Assembly (NCBI GenBank): GCA_021202985.1
Contig: JAJQCA010000006.1
Location: forward strand, 34,778 to 98,777
Direction of reading: 5' to 3'
DNA: 64,000 nucleotides
Source: Alistipes sp.
Lineage (GTDB): Bacteria > Bacteroidota > Bacteroidia > Bacteroidales > Rikenellaceae
Below the pieces are notes generated by a model. That model was not told the origin of the DNA and ran no database searches. It saw nothing but the letters and a program-made list of their open reading frames with translations. A program made the translations under genes and the position numbers. Shown here in pieces: positions 43,009-52,071 of this stretch (within the stretch, counting starts at the first letter, position 1; each line of letters starts with the position of its first letter).

Positions 43009-44550
43009 ATGTTCGTAAAATGCTATTCAGGCACGGTGGTCGGTATCGACGCCGTGGTAATCACCGTAGAGGTAAATATATCTCCCGGCATAGGTATGTA
43101 TCTGGTCGGGCTTCCGGACAACGCCGTCCGGGAGAGCCAGGAGCGTATCCGTTCCGCGTTCGACAACAGCGGTTACAAGATGAGCGGCCGGCGGATGGTG
43201 GTAAACCTCGCCCCGGCCGATATCCGCAAGGAGGGCACCGGATTCGACCTGCCCATAGCCCTTGCCATCCTCGCCGCCACGGGTCAGGCAGCTACCGAGA
43301 GGTTGGAGCTCTACCTGATCGCAGGCGAACTGTCGCTGGACGGGAAACTTAAACCGGTTCGGGGAATCCTGCCCATAGCCGTGACGGCGCGCGAGAAAGG
43401 GTTCGCCGGGATAATCCTCCCGGCCGCAAACGCCGCCGAGGCCTCGGTAGTGGAGGGGCTGGAAATAGTTCCGGCCGAAGACCTCGCGCAAGCCGCCGGC
43501 TTTATTTCCGGGCGGCCGGTACCTGACTCCGTTGCCGATCTCACGGCTACACCGGTGCATGGGGATACGGTCGACACATTCGCCGAGGACTTCAGCGACG
43601 TCAAAGGCCAGCAATACGCCAAACGCGCACTGGAGGTCGCCGCCGCCGGAGGCCACAACATCCTTATGGTAGGACCTCCGGGTTCGGGGAAAACGATGCT
43701 CGCCCGGCGCCTGCCCGGCATCCTGACGCCGATGACGCCGGAGGAGGCCCTTGAAACTACCAAGATACACAGCATAGCCGGTAAACCGGGCGCGGTGGAG
43801 GGACTGATGCACAGCCGGCCGTTCCGCTGCCCGCACCATCTCGCCTCGCAGGTGGCGCTCGTAGGCGGCGGGTCGAACCCACAGCCGGGAGAAATTTCGC
43901 TGGCCCACAACGGGGTGCTTTTTATGGACGAACTTCCCGAGTTCGGCCGTACGGCGCTGGAGGTGCTACGCCAGCCCTTGGAGGATAGGTGTATCACGGT
44001 CTCCCGTGCTAAATATACCGTCACCTACCCTGCCAACTTTATGCTCGTTGCGGCGATGAATCCCTGCCCGTGCGGGTTTTACAACCATCCGGGCAAGGAA
44101 TGCACCTGCACCCCGGGAAGCGTCGCCAAGTATATGGCCCGGCTTTCAGGCCCGTTGCTCGACCGTATAGATATACATATCGAGGTCGCCCCGGTGCCGT
44201 TGCAGGAGATCTCCTCCGGCGACCGCCCCGAAGGGAGCGCGGATATACGGCGGCGCGTAGGACGAGCGCGGGAAGTCCAGTCGGAACGGTTCCGCAATCT
44301 GTACGGGGTCCACACAAACTCTATGATGAACAGCGCCATGCTGCGCACATACGCGCCGTTGGACAGGGACTGCTCCGCCCTGCTGGAGAGGGCCATACAG
44401 GGCCTCGGCCTGTCCGCCCGCGCGTACGACCGCATTATCCGCATCGCCCGCACCATCGCCGACCTCGACGGCAGCGATACTATCGCCACCGCCCATATCG
44501 CCGAAGCGGTAAACTACCGGACCCTCGACCGAGAGAATTGGGGAAAATAA
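43009..44550 (+). CDS. YifB/ComM-family Mg-chelatase-like AAA+ ATPase
   Basis: This 513-residue protein matches the YifB/ComM family. The N-terminal ChlI-like domain (VVGIDAVVITVEVNISPGIG, the NLAPADIRKEG block) is followed by an AAA+ domain with Walker A MVGPPGSGKTML near residue 222, Walker B VLFMDELPEF and the C-terminal Mg-chelatase domain (MNPCPCGFYNHPGKECTCTP with its Cys cluster). ComM homologues are hexameric branch-migration helicases that help integrate incoming DNA. It is a single gene with no obvious operon partner. Confidence 0.94.
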   Translation: MFVKCYSGTVVGIDAVVITVEVNISPGIGMYLVGLPDNAVRESQERIRSAFDNSGYKMSGRRMVVNLAPADIRKEGTGFDLPIALAILAATGQAATERLELYLIAGELSLDGKLKPVRGILPIAVTAREKGFAGIILPAANAAEASVVEGLEIVPAEDLAQAAGFISGRPVPDSVADLTATPVHGDTVDTFAEDFSDVKGQQYAKRALEVAAAGGHNILMVGPPGSGKTMLARRLPGILTPMTPEEALETTKIHSIAGKPGAVEGLMHSRPFRCPHHLASQVALVGGGSNPQPGEISLAHNGVLFMDELPEFGRTALEVLRQPLEDRCITVSRAKYTVTYPANFMLVAAMNPCPCGFYNHPGKECTCTPGSVAKYMARLSGPLLDRIDIHIEVAPVPLQEISSGDRPEGSADIRRRVGRAREVQSERFRNLYGVHTNSMMNSAMLRTYAPLDRDCSALLERAIQGLGLSARAYDRIIRIARTIADLDGSDTIATAHIAEAVNYRTLDRENWGK

Positions 44551-44572
44551 TTCCGACTTTTTTAGAGGAACC

Positions 44573-44660
44573 GGGCCACCGGAGTGTGAGCCGATTTGAA
44601 GTCCCGGCCTCCCAACCCGGGCGGGCCACCGGAGTAGTGACCCCATTTAAAGCCTGCCTT
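44573..44660. repeat. degenerate 50-bp direct repeat after yifB
   Basis: GGGCCACCGGAGT occurs at 44573-44585 and again at 44623-44635. The sequence after each copy stays similar (the ATTTGAAG and ATTTAAAG regions). The spacing is 50 bp. Confidence 0.55.
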
Positions 44661-44663
44661 TTA

Positions 44664-44715
44664 GCCCGCGTTTACGACCGCCTTATCCGTATCGGCCGCA
44701 CCATCCCCGGCCTCG
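44664..44715 (+). pseudogene. remnant copy of the yifB 3' end
   Basis: This 52-bp stretch aligns with 44416-44467 in yifB at 45 of 52 bases (by-eye alignment). It still reads ARVYDRLIRIGRTIPGL beside the gene's ARAYDRIIRIARTIADL. It lies 248 bp downstream of the original with no surrounding frame, so it is a decayed partial duplication, probably made together with the nearby direct repeats. Confidence 0.6.
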
Positions 44716-44864
44716 CATTGCACAGGTTGACATCCGGTAGAAATGGGTTATCACTACTAAGAATGCAGCCGTAAGACCCGGGTCACGTATTCTTCCGAAT
44801 GGTATATTCAACACAAAACTGCCGGCTCGGGGATTCGCCCTCCGCCCGGAACGGGAGCGGAAAA

Positions 44865-45332
44865 TCATACCAGTTCCGCCACCACGGCACCGGTATAAGC
44901 GATAAGGTCATCCACCGCAATCCTTATCTGAACACCCCTCGTGCCGGCGCTTATATAAATTATACCCTTCGACATACACGCCCTGTCGATATACACGGGA
45001 TACGGTTTTTTCATCCCCACAGGCGTACAGCCTCCGCGGATGTAACCGGTCAGGCCCTGTATTTCCTTAACCGCCACCATCGAGGCTCTCTTATTTCCCG
45101 ACGCCGCGGCCGCTTTTTTCAGGTCCGCCTCATCGTCCCCGGCCACCATGCAGACGAACACACCGCCGGGCTCGCCACGTAGCACCAGCGTTTTAAACAG
45201 CGCGGACGGTTCCACACCGAGTGCGGCCGCAGCTTTTACGGCCGACAGGTCGTCAGGATCGTAGTCGTAAAAGATGACCCCGTACGGCACACCTGCCTTG
45301 TCGAGCAGGCGCATGGCGTTGGTTTTCTTCAT
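44865..45332 (-). CDS. ybaK: YbaK-type Cys-tRNA(Pro)/Cys-tRNA(Cys) deacylase
   Basis: This is a 155-residue editing-domain protein that hydrolyses mis-acylated Cys-tRNA(Pro). Family motifs are NAMRLLDKAGVPY at the start, KTLVLRGEPGGVFVCMVAGDDE with the catalytic Lys region, and a GYIRGGCTPVGMKKPYPVYID loop. The open frame extends to ATG 45374, which has a GGCAGGA sequence upstream. I use 45332 because it gives the usual length. Either start is possible. Confidence 0.9.
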   Translation of the reverse strand: MKKTNAMRLLDKAGVPYGVIFYDYDPDDLSAVKAAAALGVEPSALFKTLVLRGEPGGVFVCMVAGDDEADLKKAAAASGNKRASMVAVKEIQGLTGYIRGGCTPVGMKKPYPVYIDRACMSKGIIYISAGTRGVQIRIAVDDLIAYTGAVVAELV

Positions 45333-45581
45333 TGTCACACGAAATTTGCCACCGTTATTATAATCATCAGACATTTTAAAATCCTGCCTTCACCGTACGG
45401 CAGAACCAATACGATTTATAATCCATACTAATGTGGATAATTTCCGACCATACCCTGTATCAGCCCAAGAAAATCCGGTATAAAAAAGATCCGCGCCGGA
45501 ATCCTTTACTCCACTGACGTCTACCCAAAACAGGTCCCGAAATGTTTTAGTCTTCACGCCGGATTACACCCATAGCCCCAT

Positions 45582-45617
45582 AGCAAAGCCCCGCCTTAAA
45601 ACCGGCGGGGCTTTGCT
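45582..45617 (-). terminator. glyA terminator hairpin
   Basis: The 14-bp perfect arms AGCAAAGCCCCGCC and GGCGGGGCTTTGCT flank an 8-nt loop, directly after the glyA stop. Confidence 0.7.
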
Positions 45618-45632
45618 GAGAATTCGTCCGTT

Positions 45633-46913
45633 CTACCACCCGAACAGCGGGTACTGCGACATCATAGCCTCGACCTCTCCGGCGACCGCCTTTTTAACAT
45701 CGGCGTTCTCCGGGTCCGAAAGCACCCTGTCAATCAGTTCGGCAATGGTGTCCATATGCTCTTCTTTAAGGCCCCGCGTGGTTACGGCCGGGGTCCCCAC
45801 CCTGATACCGGAGGTCTGGAACGGACTGCGGGTATCGAACGGCACCATATTCTTATTCGTGGTTATCTCCGCCTCACCGAGCGCTATCTCGGCCTTCTTA
45901 CCGGTCAGCTCAGGGAATTTGGTACGCAGGTCTATTAGCATCAGGTGGTTGTCCGTTCCGCCCGAGATAATTTTGTATCCCCGTTTAACGAAAGCTGCGG
46001 CAAGTGCCTGCGCGTTCTTAACCACCTGCTTCTGGTACTCCTGGTAGGAGGGCTTTAGCGCTTCACCGAACGCCACGGCCTTCGCCGCAATCACATGCTC
46101 CAGCGGCCCGCCCTGTACACCCGGGAAAACGGCCGAGTTAAGGAGAGCCGACATTTTTTTCACCTCGCCCTTCGGTGTGGTCAGCCCCCACGGGTTATCG
46201 AAATCACGGCCCAGCAGGATTATCCCCCCGCGCGGACCGCGCAGTGTCTTATGTGTTGTCGAGGTTACGATATGGGCGTGCGGAACAGGATTTTCGAGTA
46301 CCCCTGCGGCAATAAGCCCCGCGGTGTGGGCCATGTCTATCATCAAGAGCGCGCCCACTTTGTCCGCTATCTGCCTCATCCTGGCGTAGTCCCACTCGCG
46401 GCTGTATGCCGAGGCGCCGCCGACTATAAGTTTAGGCTTATGCTCCACGGCCAGTTGCTCCATAATATCGTAGTCGATCACACCGGTCTGCTCGTCCACC
46501 TTGTAACCTACCGCTTTGTAAAGTATGCCCGAAGAGTTCACCGGCGAACCGTGCGAGAGGTGCCCCCCGTGTGCGAGGTCCAGCCCGAGGAACGTGTCGC
46601 CCGGCTTCATCACCGCCAGGAACACGGCCATGTTGGCCTGCGCCCCCGAGTGGGGCTGAACGTTGGCATACTCCGCCCCGTACAACTCTTTAAGGCGGTC
46701 AATAGCCAGTTGCTCCACCTTGTCCACCACGGCGCATCCGCCGTAATAACGTGCATTGGGATACCCCTCGGCGTATTTGTTAGTCAGCACCGAACCCATC
46801 GCTTCCATAACCTGGTCGCTGACGAAGTTCTCCGATGCAATAAGTTCCAGACCGCGCATCTGGCGCTCCTTCTCCTGACCTATAAGGTCGAAAACTTGTG
46901 TATCCCTCTCCAT
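45633..46913 (-). CDS. glyA: Serine hydroxymethyltransferase
   Basis: GlyA is a PLP enzyme that converts serine and tetrahydrofolate to glycine and methylene-tetrahydrofolate. The 426-residue protein carries the substrate loop [12 protein letters not shown], the tetrahydrofolate region [22 protein letters not shown] and the PLP-lysine motif [12 protein letters not shown] with Lys at about 222. Length and both ends match the family. It is a single-gene unit closed by the hairpin at 45582-45617. Confidence 0.97.
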   Translation of the reverse strand: MERDTQVFDLIGQEKERQMRGLELIASENFVSDQVMEAMGSVLTNKYAEGYPNARYYGGCAVVDKVEQLAIDRLKELYGAEYANVQPHSGAQANMAVFLAVMKPGDTFLGLDLAHGGHLSHGSPVNSSGILYKAVGYKVDEQTGVIDYDIMEQLAVEHKPKLIVGGASAYSREWDYARMRQIADKVGALLMIDMAHTAGLIAAGVLENPVPHAHIVTSTTHKTLRGPRGGIILLGRDFDNPWGLTTPKGEVKKMSALLNSAVFPGVQGGPLEHVIAAKAVAFGEALKPSYQEYQKQVVKNAQALAAAFVKRGYKIISGGTDNHLMLIDLRTKFPELTGKKAEIALGEAEITTNKNMVPFDTRSPFQTSGIRVGTPAVTTRGLKEEHMDTIAELIDRVLSDPENADVKKAVAGEVEAMMSQYPLFGW

Positions 46914-46968
46914 TGTATGCAGAATTAATAGTTACGTATATCGAAATGTAAAATTATAAAAAAAGGTC

Positions 46969-46976
46969 TAATTTTG
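46969..46976 (+). promoter_or_regulatory. Bacteroidota -7 box for the CPBP protease gene
   Basis: TAATTTTG is an exact TAnnTTTG, 71 bp before ATG 47048. Confidence 0.45.
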
Positions 46977-47047
46977 CAGTCGCCCCGGGGATTTTTAAAA
47001 CGCCCGCCCGGATGTGCCTGAAAAGAAAATACTCTCCCGCCGGCCCG

Positions 47048-47845
47048 ATGAAAAAGTCACTTTACGTTCTGCTCCCATTTTTAATTTTTATAATCTGGTT
47101 TGACAGGGTGCCCTTACCATTGTCCGCATTTACGGGCCTCCCCGTTCCTCAAAGCATCCGGTTGTTGGTAAAATACATCCCCGGTTTTATCCTTGCCGGG
47201 CTGAGTTTACGGCTTTTGCTCACCTCGGCTAAGAAAGGTAATGGGGTAATGCCGCGCAACCCGCTGGGGGTTACCTTGCGGGGTTTCCCTTCCGGCTTTC
47301 TGTTCGCCATAACAGCCACGCTTCCCATGTTCATCGGCTACGCGATGACGGGCGGTTTAAACCGGGCAATAAGCGCGGACACGATTGTTTCCGGCGCTTT
47401 CCTTGCCGGGTTTCTGGAGGAACTGTTTTTCCGGGGAGTGCTGTTCGGGCTACTCTTCCGGTACTGCCGGTGGGGGTTCATTCCGGCAGTATTGGTCAAC
47501 GGGCTGATATTCGGCGCGCTGCATCTCTACCAGGGCCACGACCCGTTGTCGGCTCTGGCATCCTTCGGGGTAACATTCGGCGCGGCGCTGCTTTACAGCT
47601 GGATTTACGCCGAGTGGAACTACAACCTCTGGACTGTGGCATGGCTCCACATCCTGATGAACCTCTCTTGGATGATTTTCGCCGTCTCCACAACCGCCGC
47701 CGGCAACCTTACCGCAAATATCTTCCGCACCCTTACGATAATCCTCAGCATCGCCCTCACCGTCCTGTACACACGAAGGCGGGGGTGGAAATATGAGATA
47801 AAGACAAGGAATTTGTTATCAAATGAGAATCCGAACAAAAACTAA
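47048..47845 (+). CDS. CPBP-family intramembrane metalloprotease (Abi/CAAX type)
   Basis: This is a 265-residue membrane protein with about eight spans. The CPBP motifs are present: EELFFRG in GFLEELFFRGVLFGLLF, the F-x-x-x-H motif in NGLIFGALHL, and a late HILMNLSW segment. These provide the Glu-Glu, Arg and His residues of a glutamate intramembrane protease. The usual function (prenyl-protein processing, bacteriocin immunity or signalling) is not settled. The frame opens at 47012, but ATG 47048 begins a clean membrane N terminus (MKKSLYVLLPF). Confidence 0.87.
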   Translation: MKKSLYVLLPFLIFIIWFDRVPLPLSAFTGLPVPQSIRLLVKYIPGFILAGLSLRLLLTSAKKGNGVMPRNPLGVTLRGFPSGFLFAITATLPMFIGYAMTGGLNRAISADTIVSGAFLAGFLEELFFRGVLFGLLFRYCRWGFIPAVLVNGLIFGALHLYQGHDPLSALASFGVTFGAALLYSWIYAEWNYNLWTVAWLHILMNLSWMIFAVSTTAAGNLTANIFRTLTIILSIALTVLYTRRRGWKYEIKTRNLLSNENPNKN

Positions 47846-47871
47846 TACCTTTGTATCTGAGATTTTACAAA

Positions 47872-47900
47872 AAAGGGGAGGCGTAACGAGCCTCCCCTTT
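47872..47900. terminator. bidirectional terminator between CPBP and S8 protease genes
   Basis: The 11-bp perfect arms AAAGGGGAGGC and GCCTCCCCTTT flank a 7-nt loop between two converging genes. Confidence 0.75.
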
Positions 47901-47919
47901 CAATTATGATAACAACTTC

Positions 47920-49929
47920 TTATTCCATAGTAATATTCAGCATTAACCTATCACCGTTTAATGGAAAAGTTATATCCTCCTGTGATATGAAAACCGTTTT
48001 ACCATATCCATAAAAATTGAAATATGTGATTTTACTCGACCTTTCCTGAATCCATGAGTTGATAGTTAAAATTTGGTCATCCCAAGTAGCAGCATATATT
48101 TCTAACGTCACGTCCGTAACCTTAGACCCGGGAGGCAATGACACGTCCATACCTCCATATGCGGGTAGACCTGTTGTCTCTCCGGGTCTTATCCAACCCG
48201 GATCCGAACTAATGAAAGTATATGTTTTGCCTCCAACCTTACCTGTAAGTCCGATATAAATCCCTGAAATGTCTATTTTTGATTTGTTCACAAGAGTAAA
48301 ATCGATTCCTGTTTTCATTATTTTATTAATCGCAGCATAGGCATCGACTAAACCATACCCTACCTCATTATTGTAGGTGCCATTTGTATTATACGCAGAA
48401 AAGTAATATCCGGATAATTTTCGACAACTGCTTTCAATAATATCCCGGACCCGTTGACCCGTGGAAAGAGGAGAAACGGAGAGCACAAGTGCTGCCACGC
48501 CCGCCGCATGGGGTGCCGCCATAGACGTACCACTCATTACCCCGACAGCATTACCAGGTAATGTTGATAAGATATTCTCACCGGGCGCCACTACATCTAT
48601 AGTATTACCGTAACCAGAGAATGAGGATCTCTTACCGGTTTTGTCTATAGAGCCTACTGTTAAAATATCTTTATGAAAATTTGCAGGATAGTCCATGACG
48701 GGGGCATAGTTCCCTGCAGCAAATACCACAACCGCTCCTTTTCCTGAACGCCCGTTGTTCATTGCTGCTATTATGGCTTGTTCCAAAATAGTACTATGAA
48801 GTTGATTATACATGCTACCTCCCTGATCACCCCAAGAGTTGGATATAACATCCGCTCCAGCCTGCCAAGCCCAGTTTATACCACTTGCCAGTTCCGATGA
48901 AATTTTCACATTATTAGATTTCAGGTCATGGCTAACTCTTAGAATCTTTGATTCGGGAGCCACACCAACTACTTGCAGATTATTATCTCCAACCGCTGCA
49001 ACAGTTCCGGCTACGTGTGTTCCATGATAATTCCCCGCAATAAACACACTCGGTGATGTGCCACTTTGTGCGTCGAAACTCGATGCATGGAAATTTCCCG
49101 CCAGGTCATTATGGTTAGGGTCGATACCTTGATCCACAATTGCAATATTGATACCGGCACCTTTGGTGGTGTTCCAAGCATTGACTACATTAATATCGAT
49201 TCCGTAATATTCATTATTCTTTAACCCCCATAATTGGTCAAAGAGAGGATCATTAGTCGAATTGGTACGGAAATCAAACATAAACGCGGGGTCGACATCA
49301 TCGAAATGACCGGTTTCATAAAACCAGTTACTGGCCTCTATTGCATTTTGAAAATCAGAACCATTTATTGTTAGTATATACCACAATGGTGTGTATGGTA
49401 CGTCTTTCACAATTTTAACACCATGCTCTTTTGTTATAGCCTCTAATAAGACCAAATCATCTGCATTCTTCAATTTGAGATAGAAAATATCTGAAGTCCC
49501 TATTGGCTCGGATCCGTTCCCTCTCTCATAAAAAGGCAAAACATATTTAATGTGACCTTTCTTTATCAGATCACTCTTATTTGAAGTATAATTAGTTAAG
49601 CTTGTGGAATTATCTGTAAACTTCAATTTAATAATTCCATGATGGTTGTCATTCTCAATAATTTGAAAATTTGAATCCTCCACAAATACAGACGCAGGGG
49701 ATTTTGAAAATTCTTCATCAAGAATAACATTAACATATTCTTTGTTGGCTGTCAGTGGTATTTTCTTACCCTGATACCAATAGTAGTCGGTTATTTCGGA
49801 TTCCGTAGACCGTGTTCCGTCAAAATCTTCATTACCGGCGCCGGGATTCTCTTCTAACAAATCACCACATGCCAATGCGGTGACTACTACCAGAAGCAAT
49901 GCACCTAATTTCTTAAAATTATTCATCAT
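47920..49929 (-). CDS. S8 (subtilisin-like) serine protease lipoprotein of the second SusCD locus
   Basis: This 669-residue exported protease has lipobox VTALA-Cys. A ~225-residue non-catalytic N-terminal region is followed by the S8 domain with the complete triad: Asp in NIAIVDQGIDPNHN, His in HGTHVAGTVAA and Ser in MSGTSMAAPHAAGVAALV. The oxyanion Asn lies in FAAGNYAPV. A C-terminal ~130-residue beta region follows. The gene starts 21 bp after the SusD gene, so it is probably cotranscribed and degrades protein ligand at the surface. Its coding sequence is visibly AT-richer (many AAA, AAT and ATA codons) than the flanking SusC and SusD genes, suggesting a later addition. Confidence 0.92.
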   Translation of the reverse strand: MMNNFKKLGALLLVVVTALACGDLLEENPGAGNEDFDGTRSTESEITDYYWYQGKKIPLTANKEYVNVILDEEFSKSPASVFVEDSNFQIIENDNHHGIIKLKFTDNSTSLTNYTSNKSDLIKKGHIKYVLPFYERGNGSEPIGTSDIFYLKLKNADDLVLLEAITKEHGVKIVKDVPYTPLWYILTINGSDFQNAIEASNWFYETGHFDDVDPAFMFDFRTNSTNDPLFDQLWGLKNNEYYGIDINVVNAWNTTKGAGINIAIVDQGIDPNHNDLAGNFHASSFDAQSGTSPSVFIAGNYHGTHVAGTVAAVGDNNLQVVGVAPESKILRVSHDLKSNNVKISSELASGINWAWQAGADVISNSWGDQGGSMYNQLHSTILEQAIIAAMNNGRSGKGAVVVFAAGNYAPVMDYPANFHKDILTVGSIDKTGKRSSFSGYGNTIDVVAPGENILSTLPGNAVGVMSGTSMAAPHAAGVAALVLSVSPLSTGQRVRDIIESSCRKLSGYYFSAYNTNGTYNNEVGYGLVDAYAAINKIMKTGIDFTLVNKSKIDISGIYIGLTGKVGGKTYTFISSDPGWIRPGETTGLPAYGGMDVSLPPGSKVTDVTLEIYAATWDDQILTINSWIQERSSKITYFNFYGYGKTVFISQEDITFPLNGDRLMLNITME

Positions 49930-49950
49930 TTTTAATTTTAGTTAAAATGA

Positions 49951-52050
49951 TTAGTTATACCCCGGATTCTGCATCTCCTTTTTCTCGGCCGCAGTCAACG
50001 GGCGTCCGTCTTTCCACACCTCGTCCAGGAAACTCTGCGGGATAGGACGGCGGTAATGGTGCTCCTTAATGGTTGCATTCCGGGCCGTCTCCATATTAAA
50101 CGTCAGGGCACGGTCTATAAGTGTTTTGGTACGCGCCAGGTCTTCCCAACGCAGGAGTTCGCCCATAAGTTCGCGCGACCTTTCGTTAAGAATGAAGCAA
50201 AGCATCCTGTCGTAATCGGAGGTATAACCCAAAGCCGCTATAATCGCCTCGTCTTCGGGCGGAAGCGAAGTATAGCTGGTTATGGTAAGATCCGAAGGCG
50301 CATAGGTTTCCGGAATATTATTGGAAACGTAGTAAGTATTCACCGGACAGAAACTCGATGGCCTTGTCAGCCATTCGGTAGGATTTACCGCTTCCACATA
50401 GGCCTGCCCTCCGTGTTTTTGCTGTGCACGGTCCTCACCGCTCTTGTATTCGGCACGACGGCGAATTGGATTAATATAATCGGTTATCGCCGCCTGGTAC
50501 TGCCCCTGACGAACTTTTATCTCCGCTGCAAGCAGATAGGTTTCCGCAAGGCGGGCCTTTATAACATCCCGCTGGCTTCCCTCATCATTGAAAGACTTCC
50601 TGGCTCCGTCGAGATATTTGCTTAATGTGGGCCATACTGAATTGGCTTGCTCTAACGGGAAACCGTAATAAATGGGGTTGCCTTTATCGTCGTACGCTTC
50701 ACGATAACGAGGAATCACATTGGGCACCAGGTTCTCCGCACCGGGTTCGTTGGGAAGCAATATCTTGCTCTTTATATATTCATAACCGCCACTACCGTCA
50801 GCAATGAGATGAAGCGGGGGAACCTGACCGCTGTAAGCCCTGTCGAGTCCGGAACCATCATGCTTGAAACGCAGGTAGTCGTTGGCATCGTTGATAATAT
50901 ACATCACAGACACCTGTCCAATCTCGATAGGACCTGCTTCAAAACCTTTAACCTCAGAAGAATTGGCAGTTTGTGTAGTACGGAAACTTTTCCAGAAACG
51001 CGAATCGTTTACCCTGTCGTATACATCCATTGCATAATCCGTTGTACGCAAACGTGCAAATTCACGTCCACCTTCCAGGTTACGAATCATACCCGGCCAA
51101 TTCTGGTAAATAGAAACGAACTGGAGGCACAGCATATTGGTATAACGCCCCTGCGCACCTGAGCTTTGCTCCGAATATTGTGCAGCCAGTATTATTTCAT
51201 TAAGCGATTCGTTCGCACCGTCCGGACCCCAGTAATCCCACAGGTCCATAAAATCGGGAGCGAGCTGGCGGTTTCCGATCACCTCGTCGCAAAGGCGCAG
51301 GGCCTCGGCAAGGTCAGCATCCTTCGTGGCGCTGAACTGGCCTTCGTGGATTTCACACTGGCGGTATACCAGAGCCTTAGCCAGGTAATGCGCGGCGGCA
51401 TCCTTATAAATTTTCCCCGGTATGGGAGATGCAACATTCACCAGGTTCTCATAAGCATATGTGAAGTCCTCTATCACCTGTGTCAGGACCTCCTCCACAC
51501 TCGCCCTTTCGAATTCCCTTTGCAGGCCGGTTACCGGTTCTGTGAGAAGCGGTACCCCACCCCATTGCTGTACCATCCAAAAATAGATCCATGCACGGAC
51601 GAAACGGGCTTCCGCCATAATAGTAACAAGATCGCTTTCTCCTTCGAGAACCGTCGGGGCTTTATCCAAAATTATATTTGCCGTACTCAATGAAACATAT
51701 GCCGGGTCCCATAAGTCCTGCGGGTGGGTAGGGTTCGTAGAACTCGTTACGGTCGATTGCAGGCGTGCATCGTAGTTGTTCCACGGCTCTCCCGCCGAGT
51801 CGCTACCTACTGTGAATTCGTCCGTACCGTAGTTGGTCATCGGGTAGCTGTACTCATGGGCGCTGTGAAGGCGGAACGCGTTCGGCAGGCCCGCCGCCAT
51901 CTCACGCAGGCCTTCCGGCGTATCGAAATATTGAGTGGTCAGAAGCGTCGATTTGTATTCGTCCAGAAAGTCGTTCGTACACGACACTATACTGAATGCA
52001 GTCATACCTATTGCCAGCGTGGCTGCAAAAATATTTTTAACGTTATTCAT
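49951..52050 (-). CDS. SusD/RagB-family lipoprotein (second locus)
   Basis: This is a 699-residue SusD-type lipoprotein, longer than the usual 500-600 residues. The start at 52050 gives MNNVKNIFAATLAIGMTAFS then lipobox SIVS-Cys; the frame also opens at 52065. Family features are CTNDFLDEYKSTLLTTQYFDTP, the helical RFVRAWIYFWMVQQWGGVPLL segment, and the C-terminal NERSRELMGELLRWEDLART block ending near GYN. It caps the SusC barrel encoded 6 bp upstream. With a serine protease next in the operon, it probably binds peptide or protein, as RagB does. That ligand is inferred. Confidence 0.94.
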   Translation of the reverse strand: MNNVKNIFAATLAIGMTAFSIVSCTNDFLDEYKSTLLTTQYFDTPEGLREMAAGLPNAFRLHSAHEYSYPMTNYGTDEFTVGSDSAGEPWNNYDARLQSTVTSSTNPTHPQDLWDPAYVSLSTANIILDKAPTVLEGESDLVTIMAEARFVRAWIYFWMVQQWGGVPLLTEPVTGLQREFERASVEEVLTQVIEDFTYAYENLVNVASPIPGKIYKDAAAHYLAKALVYRQCEIHEGQFSATKDADLAEALRLCDEVIGNRQLAPDFMDLWDYWGPDGANESLNEIILAAQYSEQSSGAQGRYTNMLCLQFVSIYQNWPGMIRNLEGGREFARLRTTDYAMDVYDRVNDSRFWKSFRTTQTANSSEVKGFEAGPIEIGQVSVMYIINDANDYLRFKHDGSGLDRAYSGQVPPLHLIADGSGGYEYIKSKILLPNEPGAENLVPNVIPRYREAYDDKGNPIYYGFPLEQANSVWPTLSKYLDGARKSFNDEGSQRDVIKARLAETYLLAAEIKVRQGQYQAAITDYINPIRRRAEYKSGEDRAQQKHGGQAYVEAVNPTEWLTRPSSFCPVNTYYVSNNIPETYAPSDLTITSYTSLPPEDEAIIAALGYTSDYDRMLCFILNERSRELMGELLRWEDLARTKTLIDRALTFNMETARNATIKEHHYRRPIPQSFLDEVWKDGRPLTAAEKKEMQNPGYN

Positions 52051-52071
52051 AGTTATAACAATCATTAACCG

